DNA of 32,500 bases from Chrysomallon squamiferum (GCA_012295275.1 CM022665.1:42421152-42453651); one strand, 5' to 3'; shown: positions 21,148 through 32,023, numbered from the stretch's first letter. A program made the numbers and translations. The notes: a model not told the origin generated them from the letters alone.

Positions 21148-22200
21148 TTATTTTTATTTTTTTTATTTTTTTTATTTATTATTATTATTATTATTACGAT
21201 TGCTTATTACGATTATGATCGTAACTATGGCTATTGTTGTTGTTATCATCGCCATCTTAATATTATCATCATCATCATCATCATCATCATTGCCAACAAC
21301 CTTCTAATTCCTCCAATGTTCACATCTTTCAGATCTTTGTTTCGTTATTATTATTTTTTCCCCATCTAAATCCACGATGAATAAAACCCAGAACAGTACG
21401 TATTGTGTTTCGAAATCTTCAAAGACTACTTCTCCTCACAGTACATATTTTAAACACCATAGCTGAACTAACTGTTATACCACAGCAAAGTGAAGTCAAG
21501 CTCAGAGTTAGAGCTATCGTTTAAAAAGCGATTTCAAGATGAAACTTGCAGATAACCGAACAATGTACGTCAAATTTGAAAAGGTGCCACGAAATCTGAA
21601 TTAAATTTTCCATTGTGTTTACAGGATGATACATTTTTTCCTGTGCATAAAGACCATTCCGCACAACAACATGAACGGAAAATAATTCTAAAATAATAAT
21701 TATTTCAGAATTTGTGATTTAAAAAAAAAAAAAACTTCTCTTCTTTTGGATATAACTTCAAAGTAGAAAGTGGCAGTGAACGATTTTAAATTAATCAGCT
21801 GGAATCCAGTTCCAAAGAAATTTTTCAGTCTTAATGAGACGAACAGTTTGAAAATTTTGAACTAAAAGTAAATTCGTAGCAAAAGTGCACTCAATTATTC
21901 TTTTATTTTCAAAACTTCCTTTAGCGGTATTTCCTGTATATACATTTTACAATGAAACCAAAAAAGAAGAAAGAACGTATAAAACAGTATAAACTGAATT
22001 ATTACTGAATTCAGAATTGGGCCGTAGCGAACTATGGCTTCCATAGTTATATGGAGATATTTTTTAAATGGCCCCACGCCTGAATGTATCTAGTAGATGT
22101 TATTTTAAGAGGAGTAAAAAAAGACTTATTTGACTAGCCTGGGAATCCTTTCAGTCGCATTTGTCCGTCTATTCATATCCTTATTGTCATAACTTGTAAC
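20940..22200. other. Gene-free stretch with simple repeats
   Basis: A (TTTA)n-rich block spans about 21020-21190, and an (ATC)n run of about eight units lies at 21266-21290. From 21340 to 22200 the composition is more balanced, but no frame, repeat or motif could be recognised. Confidence 0.6.
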
Positions 22201-22930
22201 TCAGGAATAGATTGGCCTTATTAACAACATGGTTATTAAGTCGAAATAATAGCAATTATTGATGAGTTAATAAAATTATAATTGGTTACCTTATAAATAC
22301 TGTTTAATTAACATTAATAATTAACAACGGATTTATTTATTAATATTTTTACATCTGTCAGTCGATTTATTTTAGTGCTCAGTATCCATTCATTCATTTC
22401 GTCATTCAGTACAAATATTGTTAATAAAATCTGAAATAACAAACACCAAAGCCAATAAAACAATAACTGAATTGACATTGTTAATAAATAAGTGACTGGG
22501 TTATAAATTCTGATGAAAGGTTAATAAAACAAATAATTGACTTTATAACGTTAACATATTAATAACAAGATCGGTTAAAAGACGTTAATAAAATAATAAA
22601 AATAGCAATTGTAATCATTATTAATACGACTGAATGATAACAAACCGTTATTAGCGTTATAAAAATTTACAACATTAGTTCAGTCATCGCACTTAACGAG
22701 TGCTGCATTTATAACCGTTATCGATAAAATCGTAACTGGTTGTATTATAAACCTTGTTAATAATACAATAAAAATACTACTTCGTTTTATTACAAAACAT
22801 TAATTAGAAAATAAAAAAAAATAAAAAAGAGCTGCATGTTTTATAAAACATTCGTTATAAGATAATAAAATGATATCTGTTTCATTGGAGAAGATCGTTA
22901 ATAACACAGTAATAATGAAAATAAGTGGTC
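22201..22930. repeat. Degenerate GTTAATAAAA-rich repeat field
   Basis: GTTAATAAA or close variants recur near 22266, 22421, 22479, 22519, 22583 and 22755, interspersed with AATAACTG-like strings and GTTATAAA. Spacing is irregular, around 30-60 bp. It looks like an old, decayed tandem array, but no exact unit could be fixed by eye. Confidence 0.45.
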
Positions 22931-23082
22931 GAGTTATATAGCTTGTGATGAGGACATTAAAACCTATAAATTCCTGGATGTTCTGTCGGCAGCAGAAACG
23001 AAGACCAGCGGCCATACTTATTGATCTCTGCCAGTGGCGAGATAACTAATCAGGCTAAAGATTTTTTCTTCAGTACTTTAGA

Positions 23083-23107
23083 TTTTTTTTTTTTTTTTTT
23101 TTTTTTT
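23083..23107. repeat. T25 homopolymer
   Basis: A pure 25-base T run, just left of a more complex, promoter-like patch. Confidence 0.9.
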
Positions 23108-23174
23108 GCGGTCATTGGAACAGGTTTGCCTCGTATTGATTAGTTAGATTTGATGGACAACGCACCGGGAATAT

Positions 23175-23235
23175 TCGCCACAGTCCGCCATACAAACTAA
23201 TGACAATCGCAGTGCACTCTGGGAAGATTTGGCCT
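23175..23235. promoter_or_regulatory. Promoter-like patch with Staf/ZNF143-like and YY1-like motifs
   Basis: GCACTCTGGGAA at 23214-23225 is the reverse complement of TTCCCAGAGTGC, one mismatch from the ZNF143/Staf core TTCCCAGAATGC. TCCGCCATAC, similar to a YY1 core, lies about 25 bases upstream. No gene start was recognised next to it, so function is speculative. Confidence 0.2.
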
Positions 23236-23630
23236 CGAGTTTCTAGAGAGTCTTGTTAATCAGATAATGTTCTGAGAGCTTCTTTGGTTAACTTGCTAAC
23301 TTCCGTCCTTGACAGCGGCTATATGTGGCAAGTATTGGAGTTATATATAGTTCACCGCAGGATCGATTCACGTCAGAGGAACTCTCCAATTTTCTTTTTC
23401 TTTTTTTTTTCTTTTTTTCTAACGAATATCGAGGGACCTAGCATAATAAAGTTCTGGGCTGACTTACCTAAGAGGAAATAAACAGCAAAAGAAGCCTTAT
23501 TGACAAAGGAGGAAAATAACAGACATTAAACAAAGTAAATCAATGTTTTGCGGTGATGTTATTGAACAAAACAAACTTGAACTATCCGTACTATTCAACC
23601 TTGATTTTATTTATTTTATTTTTTTAAATT

Positions 23631-23633
23631 ATG

Positions 23634-23667
<34 letters not shown>

Positions 23668-23682
23668 TTTTTTATTATTTTA

Positions 23683-23715
<33 letters not shown>

Positions 23716-23755
23716 TTGTATCTCTGTTGTTTATTTATTTATTTATTTATTCAAG
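23631..23755. repeat. (TTTA)n and (ATT)n compound microsatellite
   Basis: TTTA units (about 23637-23665), ATT units (about 23680-23715) and TTTA units again (about 23729-23750). Confidence 0.9.
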
Positions 23756-24042
23756 AAAAAGAAGAAAAACAGCAACATATATAACATGTTTCAATCACGT
23801 AACAAACCTGATCCATAATCTGTACTAGACGCGATAAAATTCAGATAATAATCATAACACTGACAAGGGTTCAATTAATTTTATTTAGACTTAAATATAG
23901 GACGGGAAAAAATGAAGAAGACCAGCAGCACTGTTGCTAGTTATGTAGCTTGTTTTAATTATCCTTTAGACGTGATAATAATTAAATTGTTTTAAACGGC
24001 ATAAACAACTCGTGAAGCAGCTCCGTTTGTTACAGTTCAGAT

Positions 24043-24369
24043 ACGTTAACTAATACGAACTCATTTGTAACGTTATCTAATTCGAACTCATTTGTAACGT
24101 TATCTAATTTAAACTCGCTTGTAACGTTAACTAATTCAAACTCATTTGTAACGTTATCTAATTCAAACTCGTTTGTAACGTTATCTAATTCGAACTCATT
24201 TGTAACGTTATCTAATTTAAACTCGCTTGTAACGTTAACTAATACGAACTCATTTGTAACGATAACGAATTCAAACCCATTTGTGACGTTAACTAATTCA
24301 AACTCATTTGTAACGTTAACTAATTCAAACTCATTTGTAACGATAACTAACTGAAACTCATTTGTAATC
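24043..24369. repeat. 27-bp minisatellite, about 12.5 copies, with higher-order order
   Basis: Copies start with AACTC at 24058, 24085, 24112 and every 27 bp to 24355, with no length slippage. The core TTTGTAACGTTAACTAATTC is conserved, including the palindrome AACGTT with a CpG in most copies. Variant copies follow a four-unit order: the second and sixth copies are identical, the first and fifth differ at one base, and the third and seventh differ only at the end. This implies a 108-bp higher-order duplication. Confidence 0.97.
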
Positions 24370-24446
24370 AGGTAGTTTTATATTTGTCCCATGATATTAG
24401 TTTTATTTTAAGGTAAGAACAATAAATGTAAAAGATCCAAACAATA

Positions 24447-24600
24447 TTAATAATAATAATAAATAATAATAAAAAAAAAAAAAAAAATTAAAAGAAAATT
24501 AAAAGAAAAAGAAATACACACAAAATAAATAAAAATAAACAATTAATAGAAAAAGAAAGAAGAAAAAAAAAAAAGTTTAAAAAATTAAAAGCTATTACGA
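24447..24600. repeat. A-rich low-complexity block
   Basis: AAT units pass into poly(A) (A17, 24471-24487) and A-rich degenerate sequence. Nothing else is seen. Confidence 0.8.
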
Positions 24601-24856
24601 AAAATTCAGCATAACTTAACATTTCCAAACGCCAAAGAAATATCAATTTTTAATGTATAGGCTTACATTTGTGCAGATACAAATCTCTAAATGTGCAGTA
24701 TCGCGAAAACTTTTGTGTTGATGACGTCAGATAACTTTCGATTATTAAGTATGATCACTGGATGTAGGTAAAAGTGTCAGTGTTTCCATGAGAGAAACTA
24801 ATCTTAGTGTCAGAACTTGTCTGATTTGTCTTTTTCTTCTTTGCTGTTGCTTCTGC

Positions 24857-24863
24857 CACCACC

Positions 24864-24959
<96 letters not shown>

Positions 24960-24960
24960 G
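24857..24960. repeat. (ACC)n(ACT)n trinucleotide repeat
   Basis: About five ACC units lead into about 29 uninterrupted ACT units. It reads as poly-His/Tyr, poly-Val or poly-Ser in different frames, all artefacts. Confidence 0.95.
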
Positions 24961-25145
24961 CTATTACTATAACATTCATTATCAAGAAATATCAATTTTT
25001 GTTTGGTTAAAAAGCAAAATTTGATCTTAAAATATTCCATTTCTTCGAAGTATTTTTTATGCAATAATAATAATTAAAGCTTGGTTTTAAAATATTCTGT
25101 TTCCTCCAATCATATTCCTTATTGTAAATATTTAAGTTCAGAAAT

Positions 25146-25170
25146 ATATATATATATATATATATATATT
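25146..25170. repeat. (TA)n microsatellite
   Basis: About 12 TA units. Confidence 0.9.
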
Positions 25171-25465
25171 TAATTAACAAAATAAATAAATACAAATATA
25201 AAAAAATAATAATAATAAAATAAAATAATAATAATTTTAGACAGAATACAATAATTTCTTCCTGCTATATTTCTTTGATGCACTTAACGGTAAATGTTAA
25301 TACCGTATGAGGCGGATTAAGCTAATCCGTCAGAGTTTAAAAAGAGCTAAAGAGGTCTGAGTCTAACAGGACATACCCGGATTACACGGTCGGTAGAATA
25401 TCACGACTTAGTCTGAATCAGTTAATGGATATTTGTAATAAATATTTGTATTAAATATCAATACA

Positions 25466-25735
25466 TACATGTGTGTGTGTGTTGACACACACGTGCACAC
25501 ATGCAATGATACTCACAGACATGCAGATACACACAGGCACACATCTATGTATACATAGGTACGTACATATATATATACACGAACATACGCACATAGATAC
25601 AAAAATAAATATTAATATATACATATATATTTATAGACACATACACACACAAATAAATACATACATACATACACTTGCTTGTACATCCACCAACCCACCG
25701 ACATAAACTCCATCCTACATACATACATAAGAAAA
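25466..25735. repeat. CA/CATA-rich repeat field with a GT/CA hairpin
   Basis: Mixed ACAC, CATA and TATA units. At 25468-25504 a CATG(TG)n arm faces an ACACACACGTGCACACATG arm, able to fold into a hairpin with few mismatches. Confidence 0.85.
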
Positions 25736-25865
25736 TGTAGTGTACGATGACACACAAAATAAAATTAAAAACTTATTGTATGGTTGTATTCGTTGTTGTT
25801 ATTGTGCTACGGTAATAGTATTAATACTAATATTTTGGTGAGTAGGTGTACTAGCAATAGTAAAA

Positions 25866-26020
25866 GTAGTAGTAGTAGCAGCAACAACGGTGATGGTGGT
25901 GGTAGCTGTAGTAGTAATAGTAGTAGTAGTGGTGGTGGTGGTGGTGGTGGCAGAAGCAACAGCAGACGCAAAGGCATTGGTTGTAGTGGTAGTAGATATT
26001 GTTGTTGTTGTAGAAGCAGC
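25866..26020. repeat. Interrupted (GTA/GTG/GCA)n triplet region
   Basis: Triplets of the form GTA, GTG and GCA continue for about 150 bases, giving a Ser/Gly/Asn-rich frame on plus and a Leu/Pro frame on minus. It contains (GGT)n at about 25930-25950. No flanking coding evidence was found. Confidence 0.85.
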
Positions 26021-26940
26021 ATTACTAATCTTGGTATCAAAAATCTAAGTAGCAATGGTATGTGTATTCCACCTTTTAAACACGAAACTCTGGTTTGTTA
26101 TTTTTTTTTATTTAATTCTAAAGCTGCTTAAGAAAATAATTTTTCTTTTTTTTATATTATTATTATATAATAAAATTTATATTTTTTATCATTTCCTCAG
26201 AAAACTGTGTTTAATGAAATCTGACCGCCAGAATGACTGGAGCCAGCTATTATTATTTTCTTAAAAATACGTCAATAATAATTTAACATATTTTTTAAAG
26301 ATTAAATTTTTTGGAGGGGGGAGTTTAACAGCAAAAAAAAAAAAAAAAAAAAGGCATATGGCTATCAAGGAGACGCTTTTCTCTACGTTTAAATTACTTC
26401 AATATTTTAAACTTTTTTTCACTCTCCAATTCAGATGACCACACAAGATTTTTTGATTAGCTGAACCTGCTAAAACGATCTATAGATTTCCAAAGTTTAT
26501 TTTCACTGAAGCTAGCACAGAACACATGCTTACGCCATATTGATCTGTTTATTCAACTTGTTAATCCTGGTCGAAATGGCAGCCATGAAATCAACTTTGG
26601 TCTAAGAGCAAAAAGTATTTTATTTTTCTTCTTCTTCTTCTTTTTCTGCTTCTGCTTCGTCTTTTTCTGGAACGAAGCTGGCTTGAAAGAAAATGCTGAC
26701 AGAAAATACCTAAAGTTCCGACAAAATTAGAAACATGCTTTTTTTTTTTTCCGGTGTGCAAGGGACAACATTAATAACGAATTCTAAAGCCGGCTTGTAC
26801 CAAGTTACAAAATGATAGGATTACGTTTCGGACGACCTGAAGTTCATTTATAAGAGGGATTTTACATTAAAAAACAAAAATTTGTCCTGATCTGAAATTA
26901 TATATAAATACCTAGTTGTTATGAAAGTGTGGGTGTATGA
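26021..26940. other. Gene-free stretch
   Basis: Contains an A run (26333-26352), a CTT/CTG-rich patch at 26625-26660 and a short T run near 26740. The sequence from 26380 to 26900 is complex, but no frame or motif is recognised. Confidence 0.6.

Positions 26941-26941
<1 letters not shown>

Positions 26942-27038
<97 letters not shown>
26942..27038. repeat. (GT)n(GA)n compound microsatellite
   Basis: About 16 GT units pass directly into about 30 GA units, the same GT/GA compound type as at 6535 but in the opposite order. Confidence 0.95.
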
Positions 27039-27039
<1 letters not shown>

Positions 27040-28075
27040 GGCGAAATTGTGTATCTTTGTTACTGCTTTAATTTATTCAGTTCGGGATAACGTTTATCAT
27101 TAATTATATTATTATTATTAGTGTTCTTATTGCTGACGATGATGCTAACTACGACGACGGTAATGATGATAGCGACTAGGTTTTAATTCTAAAACGTTAA
27201 GGTTGACCCACTTTATTTTTATACCCGAAACAAAATCACTCTAATGAACGAATCAATGAATCAATGACATTATTCGTTTCAGTTAATTTCGTTCGCGTGA
27301 AACGGTCTGTATCCACGTAAAAAAAAAAAAAATAATAATAATAATAAAAAATAAACAAAAAGACTGAATAGAATATAAAAATAATGATTCTTAATTAAAA
27401 TAACTGCCAAATTCGGAGCTTAAATTTATATTTTACTTATTACGGTTTCTACCCCGCCCGTCGCCAGATTTGTGCAGTGATTACACCTCATGAAAAAAAC
27501 GGACGAAACTCGAGATATTTTTTTTTTTTTTTAATCAGATCAATGTTATTTTTTGCACGTGCTGGTTACCGAACCTCGGGGACCGGGGTCACTGGAGGTC
27601 AAGCCCAATCAGAGCCAGGGAAAGTTTGTATTCTGCTTTGAGACCACGTCCCCAGCGTGTTCGCCAGTAATCAAGTTTAAATCAAGATGTGTTTTTTTTT
27701 TCTTCTTTTTTTCTGTCTCCTTCCACCACGAAGCAGATTGATTCCGCGAGTGGAACGTTGCTGACCACGAGGGACGTCGTCGTCGTCTTGTACGTGAAAT
27801 GCAGATAAAGACGTTTTCTGGAGTCGAAATCAAATTTTACACAACAGCATATAAAAATAACAGTTTTATTGCACCTCCTAAACGAATGAGACCGTGGTAA
27901 GTGCTGTTTATTGACCACGATTCCAGTCGTAAGACGTCAGCGACAGTGTGGGGTTTTTTTTCTTCACTTCAGCTGAAATGCTCGTCGCAAAACGCTTTAT
28001 TATGTTTTCTTGGCAAGGCGTCTTTCGTTGATTTCCTCTTGGATTCCGTTTTGTATGAAGATATGACTTGGAAAA
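27039..28075. other. Gene-free, GC-richer stretch with E-box and CCAAT motifs
   Basis: The palindrome GCACGTGC (27555-27562, an E-box of the CACGTG class) lies in a GC-richer patch with a CCAAT string at 27605-27609. Overlapping open frames on both strands from 27553 to 28209 show no recognisable domains. Between 27039 and 27540 nothing is seen beyond an A/AAT run near 27320. Confidence 0.4.
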
Positions 28076-28680
28076 AAAATGCTGTAATGGTTTATTTTAT
28101 GTAAAGAAATTAATAATGCTGTAAAGGTCCATTTTGTGTAAAAAAAAACCTCGACCCTTGCCATGATGTCTTGTTTTGTGTAAAAGTATGATTTCGAATA
28201 ATGACCCATAGATCGTTAATCGGTTGTGCAAAGACGAGAGTTAGATATCATTTCTTCGATAAATGCTATAATTGTCTATACTGTGTAAATAGATGACTTC
28301 TAATAATGTCATAATTATACAAAGATACACTTCGAATAATACCACAACTGTATGTTTATATACCGATACAATTTCCATTAACGCTATAAGTATCTTTTTT
28401 TACGTGAAGATGCTTCGAATAATGCTCTAATTGGGTTTTTTAATGTTTTGATACTTCGCATAAATGATATAATTGTTTTATGTAATGATACTTCGCATAA
28501 AGGTCATAACTGTTTTATATAATGATACTTCGAATAATGGTCTTAATTTTTTTTTTTTTTTTTGATGTAATAATATTACTCACAAATGTTATAATTATAC
28601 AAAGACACGACTTCCAGAAATTCTCTAACTGTGTAAAGATATTCCAGAAACTCTCTAACTGTGTAAAGATGACGACTCTC
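28076..28680. repeat. Degenerate ~37-bp tandem repeat (CTTCGAATAATG family)
   Basis: GATACTTCG units start at 28450, 28487 and 28524 with an exact 37-bp step. The motif TTCGAATAATG or close forms recurs at about 28193, 28297, 28330 and 28412 with greater divergence. Intervening sequence keeps the order TATAATTGTTTTATGTAATG. The right end (28613-28670) carries a second, 30-bp tandem pair based on CTCTAACTGTGTAAAGAT. It is an old array, best preserved at 28450-28545. Confidence 0.85.
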
Positions 28681-28739
28681 TAATTGACTACCTCTGTCTT
28701 AACTCCTCTTCGTTACATTTTGATTTCTCGCCTAGCTGC

Positions 28740-28800
28740 AGGTCGCGCGCGCACTTCTGCAAGTAATTGCAGTCGGCTTACGTCATCGTGGCCGCCATGA
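28740..28800. promoter_or_regulatory. CpG-rich promoter-like patch
   Basis: GTCGCGCGCGCAC (28742-28754), a CREB/ATF-like TTACGTCATC (28778-28787) and GCCGCCAT (28791-28798, YY1-like) cluster within 60 bases of otherwise AT-rich DNA. A further GCGGCCATCT lies at 28916-28925. No convincing gene start was found on either side. Confidence 0.25.
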
Positions 28801-29030
28801 CAGTAATCGTAGAGTTAGGCCTACTTGAGTGAACTGCAAAGTATTAGCTGTCATTACAGAGCCAATCAATACAGACCCTGCTTCTCGCTCAGGTGAATGC
28901 GCTTGGTCATTTTTTGCGGCCATCTGGGAGATTAAGCAGAAATCATCTCTGTACGAGCTGGAAACAATCACTGAGAGACGAGCTACTGGAGGCAAAATGA
29001 GCAGAAAGAGAAAAAGAATGACTGACAGGC

Positions 29031-29042
29031 ACACACACACAC

Positions 29043-29080
<38 letters not shown>

Positions 29081-29192
29081 TGACTGACGGTCGGTAGGTA
29101 GAGATGGATTAGATGGAGTTGGTTGATAATAAAATAAATAAAATGAATTTAAAAAAAGAAGATGGTTTAACTGGATTGAGATGATGATGATG

Positions 29193-29249
<57 letters not shown>
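29031..29249. repeat. (CA)n(AGAC)n, then (ATG)n(AG)n microsatellites
   Basis: CA units (29031-29044), about nine AGAC units (29045-29080), ATG units (29181-29198) and about 26 AG units (29198-29249). Confidence 0.95.
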
Positions 29250-29252
<3 letters not shown>

Positions 29253-29339
29253 CATCAAAGTTTACAAATTCATACTTTCCATATATTCACCACTAAATCT
29301 ACATTAGCTGATAAATATGTCACTTGTACCATGTATTAA

Positions 29340-29850
29340 AGTTACAGTTGATTTACGTCACAGTTACATCATGTTAGTAAATTTATCATAATTAATATGT
29401 ACAACAGTTTACGTCATTTTTGTACGTCACGTTAGGTTACTTTTCCTCCATTACCGCAATATTACGTTTACTGTTTTACCATATTTTCAGACCACACACA
29501 CACACACGCGCGCGTATTAATGTTATCAAGTGTCAGTTATACTGTCATATTTACTGTCACAAGCAAAAATAAGCATATCACAGTTACCGCGTGTCACTTG
29601 TGACATAACTTGTTCAGAAGTTAGCATACCTCAAATTACTGTATGTCACAGTTGTACCATGAGACAATTATTACGTGTTGTGTGTTACTACGGTTTCATT
29701 TGCCATTTTTCTCTGTCACTGTCACCATGCCTCACAAGTCAACCTTACGTACACGTCATTATTACAATGTGTCACAAGTCAATCCATACGTCACAAGTCG
29801 ATACATACGTCACAATCATCGTGTCACATTTAACACACGTCACGATTACG
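29340..29850. repeat. Degenerate CGTCAC/GTCACAAGTC repeat field
   Basis: TACGTCACA-like and GTCACAAGTC strings recur. CGTCA half-sites lie at 29356, 29412, 29425, 29754, 29789, 29808 and 29838. The best local repeats are ATACGTCACAAGTCGATAC and its neighbours at 29785-29815. CGTCA is also the CREB/ATF half-site, but the density is more simply explained by a decayed tandem repeat. Confidence 0.55.
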
Positions 29851-30723
29851 TAACGGATGACAAGGGATGGCCACGGAGTGTAGTTCTATTCCAGTTAATT
29901 TTAATATTGTTACTGTCGTAAATTGGCCGCTTGTGCTCATGTGTTTATCATCTCGACGTGAAAATGAATCTAATTTAGCGCGCGCTGATCGGCTGGGGTA
30001 CAGTGCGTACTGCCGAAGTATTTCAATTCAATTTTCCTGTCTACCCTCCAACCCGCGACTTCCCCCTCCACCAGTAACCTCTTGACTTCTTCCGTCATTA
30101 CTTATTTATTTGAAATTGTCGATAAAGCACATTATTTGTTGATTTTTTATTACTTTTATTTATTTATATATTTATTTATTTAAAAAAAAAAAAATTAATT
30201 TAATAATGACAGAGTGGTCGTTTTTACTATTAAAATGTAATAAATAAATAAACTTATGAAGATTGATTAATTGGGGAAAAGGTATTAATTGTAAAATAAT
30301 TACGGCGTAGTAATAATAACTGACGCACTATTTTCTATACCCGGTCTACTTGACCTGCACGAGGGCGAGAGTCCGAATGTTCGCGTGCAATCAACGTGAG
30401 GCAGTCAGTGGTCAAAGTGCAAACCAATCAATAAAGCTGTATGCAAAGCCGCAGGCTAACGTCATCTTTTTTTTTTTTTTTTTTTTTTCTACTTCGTCGT
30501 CTTCTTTTTTTTTTTTCTTTTTTTTACCGTTCTTACTTGGCGAATAATAATTTGAAGAAAATTTACACCTGGCTGCATTTCGAGATTTGGAATTAGTACA
30601 GACTGGATGAGTTCAATGTAATAGCCCTGACAGTAAATTGATATTTAGTCAAAATGTAATCTTATAGAGTTCACTGACAAAATAATTATTCTCATGAGAC
30701 TTCCATTTTTTTTTTTTTTTTTT

Positions 30724-30755
<32 letters not shown>

Positions 30756-31120
30756 GTTTTTGTGTGTGTGTGTGTTGTTGTTTTTTTTTTTCTTCTTTTT
30801 CATATGTGTGTGGGTCTTTACGACTATAGATATTGGCATATATTTTCTTTTTTTTTTAAATTTTAAAATTTATTTACTTATTTGTTTTTATTTTTTTTTT
30901 TTTTTTTTTTTTTTATACCTGTTTTTGGTTGTTTATTTTTACTATTAGTGGAAGGGGTTATTATTTATTATTATTATTATTTTTTTTTTTTTTTTTCTGT
31001 TTGTATTTCTTATTCTGTTTAATATATCTTCTAAAGATAAATATTTTTATTTTTAAAAAAATATATATATATAAAAAAATGATGACCAATACTTTATATA
31101 TAATAATAATAAAATAATAT
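29851..31120. other. Gene-free stretch with poly(T) blocks
   Basis: Complex sequence at 29860-30110 includes GCGCGCGC near 29979. A further patch at 30350-30465 contains GGTCAAAGTGCAAA, close to a DR1 nuclear-receptor site, and CCAATC. Long T tracts follow at 30467-30488, 30706-30724, 30729-30755 and 30889-30914. Nothing coding is recognised. Confidence 0.6.
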
Positions 31121-31124
31121 AATA

Positions 31125-31125
<1 letters not shown>

Positions 31126-31164
<39 letters not shown>
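31126..31164. repeat. (ATT)n microsatellite
   Basis: About 13 units. Confidence 0.9.
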
Positions 31165-31165
<1 letters not shown>

Positions 31166-31930
31166 AGAATAATAGTAAATAAATGATTTGAAAGTACAGA
31201 TTTATTTTTCTGCGAGATAACCAGTTTCTCTATACCACACACCTACATTCACTGCATGTCGAAATCAGTGCCTCCTTTTATTGATTAAATCTGAGAAGCC
31301 GCAGCTGCTGGCCAGACTGACCACTGGTTGACCACTGGTCACTCAGAATGATGGACATTGGCTGTTGACTTCCAGTAATAATGACCATTAGGGCGGCGAC
31401 CAATGATCGACTAACTAACCGGAAGACCGCAACACGCCTTTTCTGAATGGTGATTTGCGACCGAAAATATAATCCCTCAAGAGATCTTCTTTCTATTTTT
31501 ACTGTACCATTCATAATTATTCTGTCTAATAGTATTTTTGTTGATAACTGTTATCGCTAGTCCCTAAAGAAACATAGGACCTACTGAACTCCAAAATATA
31601 CAAACCTATATTACGTTTTAATACAATTTAGGATCAAAATATTACATTAGGTTTTTAAAATTTTATTTAAAATTTTGTCTCTATACTAATAGGTGTTGTA
31701 GTCATAATTTGGATATTCTCTAAGCATATAATAATTCTATTAGCCGACTGCAGTAACATTTTTTTAGTGTTTTAATAATAGGCTCAAGGTTGAAACACCT
31801 TTGAAATTGACTCGAAATTTGGCACAAAATGGCCGTTAGTATGTCAGAGTTAATATTAGATTGACATCAGGTAGTTTTGATAAATAAATCATAAAATATG
31901 TTTTAAATATTGTTTCACATTAAGTGTTGT
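31165..31930. other. Gene-free, less repetitive stretch
   Basis: Contains a duplicated TGACCACTGGT (31318-31328 and 31329-31339). A minus-strand ATG frame (31514-31278, 78 codons) shows no recognisable domain. Nothing else stands out. Confidence 0.5.
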
Positions 31931-31931
31931 A

Positions 31932-31932
<1 letters not shown>

Positions 31933-32023
<91 letters not shown>
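31933..32023. repeat. (CT)n microsatellite
   Basis: About 45 uninterrupted CT units, the longest pure dinucleotide run in the window. Confidence 0.97.

Noticed and set aside
23340-23380. Possible tRNA B-box (GGATCGATTCA)
   Set aside because: It lacks the invariant GGTTCGA form, and no matching A-box or acceptor stem could be found at the proper distance.
24058-24369. 27-bp array as a CRISPR-like array
   Set aside because: Units are contiguous without unique spacers, and the setting is an animal genome. It is an ordinary minisatellite type.
25784-26131. Ser/Gly-rich frame of 115 codons
   Set aside because: It is produced by GTA/GTG/GCA triplet repeats, and the opposite strand is equally open as poly-Leu/Pro.
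27553-28209. Several overlapping open frames on both strands
   Set aside because: They are mutually overlapping, short, without domains, and partly built from T/A runs.
31278-31514. Minus-strand ATG frame of 78 codons
   Set aside because: It has no recognised domain, no promoter-like sequence and no splice context. Kept only as a remark.
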